DNA from: an uncultured Collinsella sp.
GTDB lineage: Bacteria; Actinomycetota; Coriobacteriia; Coriobacteriales; Coriobacteriaceae
NCBI GenBank assembly: GCA_900754385.1
Contig: CAAECP010000246.1
Span: 1-10,476 of the forward strand
Length of the DNA stretch: 10,476 nucleotides
Direction: 5' to 3'
Every line of letters begins with the position of its first letter. The first letter of the stretch is position 1. Shown one piece after another: positions 6,183 to 10,476 of the stretch. The position numbers were made by a program, and so were the translations under genes. Under the pieces are notes generated by a model that was not told the origin of the DNA, ran no database searches, and saw only the letters and a list, made by a program, of their open reading frames with translations.

Positions 6183-6695
6183 ATGAAGGCCGTTTATTGC
6201 CCCTACTGCGGCGGTCGGACCAAGCGCAACGGCAGGACGTCTTCGGGCTACTGCGCGTGGAAGTCGCGCCCGCCGAGCGCGAGCTTTGCGGCGGACATGG
6301 TCACGTTCTCGTATTTAAACCCGAACTACCTGCCCTACTCGTGCACGAACCTTGCAGGCATTTCCGGCCTAGGGAACCTCTTGGGCGTGCGGTCGATGGG
6401 CTACGCGTTCTCGTCGTGCACCTTCGCAACCATCGACTTCCGGGGCATCGACCCGTCCAGGCTCACGAATCTGTTCTGCACGTTCTTGGGGTATTCATAC
6501 CTGACGATGATTTACGCGGACGCGACATGGGCACTGCCAACGAGCGGCATCACGGGTTCGCAGTGGTTCTATTCCTGCTCCACGTCGCTCGTCGGCGGCA
6601 ACGGGACCGTGTGGGCAAGTAGTAAGACGGCCTGCTCGTACCTGTGCGCCGAGGTGGCTGGTACGCTTGGGTACATCATGGCTTCTCAGCAATGA
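6183..6695 (+). CDS. Chimera: transposase-like zinc-ribbon start fused to BspA-like LRR tail
   Basis: 170 residues in two unlike parts. MKAVYCPYCGGRTKRNGRTS (1-20) is the opening of zinc-ribbon insertion-sequence transposases, such as the IS1249 group of IS256. The second CxxC knuckle expected near 29-33 is gone (KSRPPSASF), so the finger is incomplete. From about residue 38 the protein matches the BspA-like/DUF285 surface-repeat pattern: MGYAFSSCTFATIDFRGIDP (72-91), YLTMIYADATWALP (106-119) and the terminal block FYSCSTSLVGGNGTVWASSK (129-148). Such repeats occur in gut bacterial surface and phage-related proteins. The ribosome site GGAAGAGG before ATG 6183 appears inherited from the insertion sequence. 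The last 20 bp overlap the convergent HTH gene. No signal peptide or anchor is present, so a surface role is doubtful and it may be a gene fragment. Confidence 0.6.
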   Translation: MKAVYCPYCGGRTKRNGRTSSGYCAWKSRPPSASFAADMVTFSYLNPNYLPYSCTNLAGISGLGNLLGVRSMGYAFSSCTFATIDFRGIDPSRLTNLFCTFLGYSYLTMIYADATWALPTSGITGSQWFYSCSTSLVGGNGTVWASSKTACSYLCAEVAGTLGYIMASQQ

Positions 6696-7554
6696 GTTTG
6701 GCCTTGGCCACTATATCGGTATTGGCCATATCTGAGAACATTTCGTCGACGAGCCGAACGTAGAACTCGTAGGCTTCGTAGCGAGATGCTTTCAGAGCGC
6801 CTTCGGCTTCCCTCAAACGCAGCCCAGCATCTCTCGCTTGCGCTTTTCTTGCCATCTGCTGCATGACTGGTTCGTCACCGCCTTTGGAATCATCACCTCT
6901 CTGCAGTTTCGCCACCTCCGCATCAAGGCGCGTCATCAATAACTCGTATTCACTCTCACCAACATTTGAGAGGCTGATCAGCAAGTCTTTGAAAGTTCTG
7001 GCAGTGAGCATGCGATTTAGAGCTGCCCTGCAAGCATTAAGTTCTGCGTTGGCTTTTTCGACCATATCCTGGGCAATGAAGGCACTCCCTGCAGATGGCT
7101 TCTCATTCTCCAGCGTGGTCTTTCCAAGCGGCCACTCTACGCTTGCCTTCCCCGTGATGCTTTTAAGTGCGGTGACTGCCCTGCTCTCCAATCCAACGAT
7201 GTCGGCGACATCTTGGAGCTCGTACGAATCGCAGTCCGTTTCGCCGATTAGATAGCCGATTGGTTTTCCGAAGAAATCGGCAAGTTCGACCAAATCAGTC
7301 CAATTCGGGAAATGGTCTCCCTTGAGGAAGTGGCTAATCCTTCGCGCTATGGCCTTGCACGCCTGGTCCGTCTTCTTTACGCATTGAGCATCGATGCTCG
7401 ATTGGTTTTCTCCTCCGTAACGCCTTTCGTACATGAGCCTCGCGAGCTCGATTTGCGAGAGGCCAACTCTACCGTCCGTATTGACGAAACTCCGCATTAA
7501 GCTTGCAAGTCGTTCTGGAAGCACATCTTCTGGCTTATAACGGCGGACATACAT
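6676..7554 (-). CDS. HTH (XRE-like) protein with long helical C-terminus
   Basis: 292 residues, probably a cytoplasmic DNA-binding regulator. A Cro/CI-like fold can be traced: RLASLMRSFVN (15-25), VGLSQIELARLMYE (30-43), then an insertion of about 25 residues (44-68), then ARRISHFLKGDHFPNWTDLV (70-89) and ELADFFGKPIGYLIGE (90-105). This matches the usual xre order of helices up to the 'GV...LL' end. The remainder (about 145-285) is charged and helix-rich, with no catalytic motif I recognise, and may dimerise or bind a partner. ATG 7554 is preferred, 10 nt after AAAGGG; a start 36 nt further upstream lacks a ribosome site. It is divergent from the small membrane protein at 7679 and probably controls the shared 124-bp gap. 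It resembles prophage- or mobile-element-type regulators. Confidence 0.75.
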   Translation of the reverse strand: MYVRRYKPEDVLPERLASLMRSFVNTDGRVGLSQIELARLMYERRYGGENQSSIDAQCVKKTDQACKAIARRISHFLKGDHFPNWTDLVELADFFGKPIGYLIGETDCDSYELQDVADIVGLESRAVTALKSITGKASVEWPLGKTTLENEKPSAGSAFIAQDMVEKANAELNACRAALNRMLTARTFKDLLISLSNVGESEYELLMTRLDAEVAKLQRGDDSKGGDEPVMQQMARKAQARDAGLRLREAEGALKASRYEAYEFYVRLVDEMFSDMANTDIVAKAKLIAEKP

Positions 7555-7678
7555 TGTCTGAATACCCTTTCTAAATAGCGCAGCAGACATATCTTAGACA
7601 TTTACTGTTTACTTGTGCAGTTGCATTATTGACCCAAGTAATCAAGTAGCCAGCGGGCGGTCGAGTTAGGAGGACACG
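7555..7678. promoter_or_regulatory. Divergent promoter region with inverted repeat
   Basis: The gap between the HTH gene and the membrane-protein gene contains TTACTTG (7609-7615) and CAAGTAA (7635-7641), a perfect 7-bp inverted repeat with a 19-bp spacer. A further CAAGTA follows at 7643-7648. This is a reasonable operator for the adjacent HTH protein. No convincing -35/-10 pair was found on either strand. Confidence 0.4.
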
Positions 7679-8014
7679 ATGACGGATTGGGACTACGCGC
7701 AGCTGTCACATATTGCAAAGGAGTCGGGCGGACCAAGGGCGCTTATCGCAAACATCAGAAATGGGGGAATTGCCACAGGAAGGTGGCAGGGTTGCATTGT
7801 TGGATCTGCTGTAACGCTTGCCATAGGGAGTATGGGTTTGTGCCTGTATAACAGGCACCAGAAGAAGCTGGCGCTTGCCAACGAGAGCGCCGAAATCCTT
7901 GAGTCGAACATCGAAGCCTACGATGCCATCCAAGCGGAGGGGGCCACGGGCGCAGCCGATGAAGACGAGCAGAGTATTCGGGATGAAGGACTAGGTGTCG
8001 AAGCCGCCGTTTAA
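7679..8014 (+). CDS. Small single-pass membrane protein, unknown function
   Basis: 111 residues. A polar N-terminus (MTDWDYAQLSHIAKESGGPR) precedes one hydrophobic segment at about 37-57 (QGCIVGSAVTLAIGSMGLCL), then basic residues NRHQKK and a long acidic tail (AEILESNIEAYDAIQAEG to the end, rich in Glu and Asp). Positive residues just after the helix suggest the acidic C-terminus lies in the cytoplasm. The ribosome site is excellent (AGGAGG, 5 nt before the ATG) and a hairpin follows the stop, so it is a real transcription unit. I do not recognise the family. Paired with a divergent HTH gene in a repeat-bounded cassette, it could be an effector of a regulator/membrane-protein module, but the sequence gives no direct sign of toxicity or defence. 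Confidence 0.7.
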   Translation: MTDWDYAQLSHIAKESGGPRALIANIRNGGIATGRWQGCIVGSAVTLAIGSMGLCLYNRHQKKLALANESAEILESNIEAYDAIQAEGATGAADEDEQSIRDEGLGVEAAV

Positions 8015-8062
8015 CGACGAGCAATATTGCTAGCCAATTCAACGATATAAACCTAGAAGGGT

Positions 8063-8100
8063 CGAGCCCCCGGCACAGCGCCGAGGGCTCGCTTTCGTTG
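8063..8100 (+). terminator. Hairpin terminator after the small membrane protein gene
   Basis: A GC-rich stem (8063-8074 with 8080-8091, one C-A mismatch) with a 5-nt loop lies 48 bp after the stop codon. The following tract (CTTTCGTT) is only weakly T-rich, so termination may be partial. Confidence 0.6.
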
Positions 8101-8104
8101 CGGA

Positions 8105-8388
8105 TTGATTACACTGGGCGGTCTTGAGCTCCCGATACGTCGGGCCGCCCTTGCTGATGTTTACTTAAAAGTGGTCCGAATGGTCAAGCTAGCGTACTGG
8201 ACAAGGATCTTCGAAAAACGCTTCGAGCTGACGGCGGCGCCCTTTGATGCTAAAAGGCATCGGGCCTGCGTTTCTATAAGGCCGGCCACCCAATTAAGAG
8301 CCATCAGGACGCATGGCTGCGGTACATCGAGGGGCGGCTTGGATGGGCTATCGAGATGAAAAAGATCGTTGCGGAGATCGGGTTTTAA
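8105..8388 (+). pseudogene. Broken ORF at the right end of the cassette
   Basis: Two overlapping plus-strand frames read as pieces of one protein. The first (from 8105, no ribosome site) includes KVVRMVKLAYWTRIFEKRFE and FELTAAPFDAK. The second is open from 8254 to a TAA at 8386-8388 and includes FYKAGHPIKSHQDAWLRYIE, then GRLGWAIEMKKIVAEIGF. A shift at the AAAAGG run near 8252-8257 would join them. The end lies 29 bp before the right inverted repeat, the place where a transposase C-terminus would be expected, but I cannot assign the sequence to a transposase family. It could equally be a gene the cassette captured. Confidence 0.4.
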
Positions 8389-8431
8389 AAACGCTTCGGC
8401 AATTTACTGGCTTATAGGACACACTTTTTGT

Positions 8432-8636
8432 AGCTTTCAACTATGAGTCGACTGTTTTCCGACTACAAAACGCGGGGATGCCATCGAAAAGGACACTTGC
8501 GGTATCCAGAGTCGGGTAGGGATGGATGCCGCAAGTAGAGAGTCCAATATTAGATGATGCGCCCGGTAAGGTACCCAGACGCATCGCGGTCGGTCTGTTG
8601 GAAGCCGTGCGTCTGACGGTGAGATCCATCACGATG
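8432..8636. other. Spacer with inverted repeats, no supported gene
   Basis: CTTGCGG (8496-8502)/CCGCAAG (8529-8535) and CAGACGCA (8576-8583)/TGCGTCTG (8608-8615) are perfect inverted repeats. The second lies just past the end of the minus-strand AlbA_2 gene and could help end its transcript, though no T-run follows. Both strands have an open frame here (plus from 8526, minus 8441-8647). The plus frame includes DDAPGKVPRRIAVGLLEAVR and may be a gene fragment. Confidence 0.35.
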
Positions 8637-10304
8637 TTACAGGGCATGCCATCTTGCGGTCTTTCCCGTTCCGTCGCTATCGATGGTCTTGTCTACCTTC
8701 TTCATCTTCGCTAACAGGTTCGACACCTTCTTGGCCTTTTGCGCGTCGGTAAGGCCCGAGGGGAGAAGATCGTTGATGAGGGCGGTGATTTTCGCACGTG
8801 GTGCGGGCCCCGTTTCTGAGAGCATCTGAATGACAAACGCCTTGCAGGCCTCTTCATTGAGGCCTTTGCTGCGCGTGTAAGACACCTCCTGCCCCGTCTT
8901 CGAGGCAAGGGCGTTCGTGATGGAGATATGGGGGTACCTGCCTTCGATAAGCTTGAGTCGATGCAGCTCTGCGGCCTCCTCGTTCGTGATTTCCTCGACT
9001 TTTTGAACCTTGTCCAAAAGGTAGACGACGTCCATCGGAAGGTCCGGTTTAGCATAGAGTAGCCTGCTGTAGCTCTCATTGATGGTCTTACCGTAGACGC
9101 TTACGCGCACGCGGGTTGGATCCGAAAGGTCGTAGGTGGGTAGGGGGAAGTATCGCTTTCTCTGCATCTGGAATACTTTGGGGATTCCCATGGCGATGGT
9201 GTCAATCATGTCCATCTGCACCATCGCCTCGGAAAGGAAGGGGTTGCGGTAGTAGCTTGGCTTAAAACCCGGCCGCATCGCATTTTCGATTGTCTCCGGA
9301 ATGAAGGACCCTTCGTTTAGGAACACGAGGTGATCCTCGAATTCCTCGACATTGATTCGCCCCTGCATGGAATAGTCCTGATGGGCGATACAGTTGTTCA
9401 GGAGCTCTCTGATGATCTCGGGTTCGTACTGGTCAGCCTCAAAGGGAAACAGACTCGCGCCATTTGCGTTGAACCGGTACTTCTCGTTGCGGATTTTCCC
9501 GAGTACCTGGTCAATCGCGAGAAGGAAGGGTGGTTTGAAGTGCTCGTAAGAGGTTACCGATCCATTGGAGGCATAGAGAGTCCAGGTGATGCGCGGGCTC
9601 ATCCCATCGAGCAGACGGGTGGATTCTGGCCTTCCGAGCAGGATGAGTGTCGTCGGGTTGATCTTGCCGTTTCTGGTTAGGTTTGCCATGTCGAGAATCG
9701 TGCGGTCATCCATGTCCGCGAACGCCCCGGAATGCCGCCGGTGCTTGGAGAGAAAGAGCTCCACCGCTTTCTTCACGGCTTTGGGGTCGAGGTCCTCGAA
9801 GGTTGCTTCTTCGATTTCGAGGGCACTCCAGTCCGGCCTCCGCATTTGGCGTATCTGCTCGTACTTATCGATGGGGAGTGGCCCGAGTGATTCGCCCTCG
9901 CGCGCCCATGCCGCATTGTTGAACGCCGTCGGCATGCCTGGCGTTGCGGCGGGGATTTGAAACGCGAGGACGCGTTTGCCGTCAATCCTGAGTTCATGGA
10001 TCTCTCTCAGGGTGAGGTGGTTGTTCGCGCGGTCCGCAATCTCCTTTTTAAGGGATCGAAGGTTGGCCGGATTTCCTTCTCGGTAAGCGGTTCCGCATGC
10101 GACCTTGTCGTTGTCCATACCGAAGATGAGCCAGGCGTCTTGTTTCCCGCGCAGGACCGCTTCGTTACTCAGGGCGGAGAAGTACTTCCCGAGGTTCTTG
10201 AAACTGAAGTCGTTTTTCGCTTCCTTGAGCTCGATAACCTCGCTCTCATAGGGCTTCTCGATACGGGCGATGAGTTCAAGGACGTCGTGATCGCTGTAGT
10301 ACAA
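8637..10304 (-). CDS. AlbA_2 / GHKL-like ATPase protein (Schlafen-AlbA_2 type regulator)
   Basis: 555 residues, complete. About 18-145 is an AlbA_2 domain: ESEVIELKEAKNDFSFKNLG (20-39), YFSALSNEAVLRG (41-53) and AWLIFGMDND (57-66) are its hallmark blocks. About 285-385 is a divergent GHKL ATP-binding domain: IIRELLNNCIAHQDYSM (297-313) is the N-box-like motif, then FEDHLVFLNEGSF (322-334) and MGIPKVFQMQRKRYFPLP (372-389). The C-terminal part (about 487-555) looks like a winged-helix tail. Proteins of this build, often filed as predicted transcriptional regulators (COG2865 style), occur on mobile elements and near restriction loci, and their function is poorly known. The start is TTG 10304, decided by TAGGAG 5 nt upstream, with no ATG nearby. 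The upstream operator array suggests tight, perhaps self-regulated, expression. Confidence 0.85.
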   Translation of the reverse strand: MYYSDHDVLELIARIEKPYESEVIELKEAKNDFSFKNLGKYFSALSNEAVLRGKQDAWLIFGMDNDKVACGTAYREGNPANLRSLKKEIADRANNHLTLREIHELRIDGKRVLAFQIPAATPGMPTAFNNAAWAREGESLGPLPIDKYEQIRQMRRPDWSALEIEEATFEDLDPKAVKKAVELFLSKHRRHSGAFADMDDRTILDMANLTRNGKINPTTLILLGRPESTRLLDGMSPRITWTLYASNGSVTSYEHFKPPFLLAIDQVLGKIRNEKYRFNANGASLFPFEADQYEPEIIRELLNNCIAHQDYSMQGRINVEEFEDHLVFLNEGSFIPETIENAMRPGFKPSYYRNPFLSEAMVQMDMIDTIAMGIPKVFQMQRKRYFPLPTYDLSDPTRVRVSVYGKTINESYSRLLYAKPDLPMDVVYLLDKVQKVEEITNEEAAELHRLKLIEGRYPHISITNALASKTGQEVSYTRSKGLNEEACKAFVIQMLSETGPAPRAKITALINDLLPSGLTDAQKAKKVSNLLAKMKKVDKTIDSDGTGKTARWHAL

Positions 10305-10476
10305 GATCGCTCCTAACGGTCTCGTGGCTGATATTTAGTCGTAAGATACGACTAAATATCGAAATTAAAGTCATTTTAGTCCAATCTAACGACTAGAAAT
10401 AAAGATGTTGGACTGTTTATAGGACTAAATACTGTGGAAGGCACGGCTTTAGTCCAATCGCTGTTTGACGGCCCGC
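10305..10476 (-). promoter_or_regulatory. Operator array upstream of the AlbA_2 gene
   Basis: An AT-rich region. GATATTTAGTCGTA (10330-10343), AGA, and TACGACTAAATATC (10347-10360) form a perfect 14-bp-arm palindrome about 26 bp upstream of the TTG start. The core TTTAGTC or its complement GACTAAA recurs at 10334, 10350, 10375, 10423 and 10448, with partial forms GACTAG (10391) and TTGGACT (10408). TTTAGTCCAATC is an exact 12-bp direct repeat (10375-10386, 10448-10459). The pattern looks like a cooperative repressor-binding region over the promoter. The array probably continues past the right edge. Confidence 0.7.

Larger units (their letters stand above)
6007..8431. mobile_element. Repeat-bounded accessory cassette (IS-like ends, non-autonomous)
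   Basis: ACAAAAAGTGTGTCC (6009-6023) and GGACACACTTTTTGT (8417-8431) are perfect 15-bp inverted copies. The left end also has a second related site at 6097-6113. The first ORF inside has a transposase-like zinc-ribbon start with a good ribosome site, and a broken ORF ends 29 bp before the right copy, as in an insertion sequence. In between lie an HTH gene and a divergent small membrane gene instead of a transposase core. GGCTTATAGGACA recurs in direct orientation at 5999-6011 and 8409-8421, so the exact tips are uncertain, and I see no clear target-site duplication. The flanking sequence starts 38 bp after attR. Confidence 0.5.

Noticed and set aside
8441..8647. Minus-strand 68-residue frame following the AlbA_2 gene
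   Set aside because: It overlaps the end of the AlbA_2 gene, has no ribosome site, and competes with an equally plausible plus-strand frame, so neither is called.
9330..9680. Plus-strand frames opposite the AlbA_2/ATPase gene
   Set aside because: Antisense shadows of a 555-residue protein whose domain blocks are clear.

Overview
The window looks like a chromosomal segment of a gut actinobacterium of the Coriobacteriia, probably Collinsella or a close relative. That placement is inferred from protein style: a type III pantothenate kinase next to an initiator tRNA, a GlvA-type GH4 enzyme, a BspA-like LRR fragment and an AlbA_2/ATPase protein. It was not checked by any search.

Layout: (a) 1-275, minus strand: start of coaX (cut by the window edge), which is probably core chromosome. 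(b) 412-548: a promoter and an intact initiator tRNA-Met(CAU). (c) 549-5969: a 5.4 kb island bounded by a copy of the tRNA 3' half. The segment from the anticodon loop through the CCA end (504-551) recurs at 5922-5969 with 2 mismatches in 48 bp. Inside the island are a plus-strand RpiR/MurR-type regulator (1137-1994) and, facing it, a minus-strand operon in the order PTS EIICB permease (3724-5286), small two-helix membrane protein (3416-3685), GH4 6-phospho-alpha-glucosidase (2068-3396). A decayed piece that resembles a tyrosine integrase lies against the distal repeat (5537-5926). The PTS should import and phosphorylate an alpha-glucoside such as maltose, the GH4 enzyme should split the 6-phospho product, and the SIS-domain regulator probably senses a sugar phosphate.

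(d) 6007-8431: a second accessory cassette bounded by a 15-bp inverted repeat (6009-6023 and 8417-8431). Its first gene starts like a zinc-ribbon insertion-sequence transposase and then turns into a BspA-like leucine-rich-repeat tail. Next come a minus-strand HTH protein and a divergent small membrane protein, then a broken ORF ending 29 bp before the right repeat. (e) 8637-10304, minus strand: a large AlbA_2 + GHKL-like ATPase + C-terminal helical protein with a TTG start, preceded by a dense set of TTTAGTC/GACTAAA sites including a perfect 31-bp interrupted palindrome.

The best candidates for something undescribed are the HTH/membrane-protein pair in the repeat-bounded cassette, the transposase-LRR chimera, and the palindromic operator array of the AlbA_2 protein. 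The metabolic island is the best supported structural finding.
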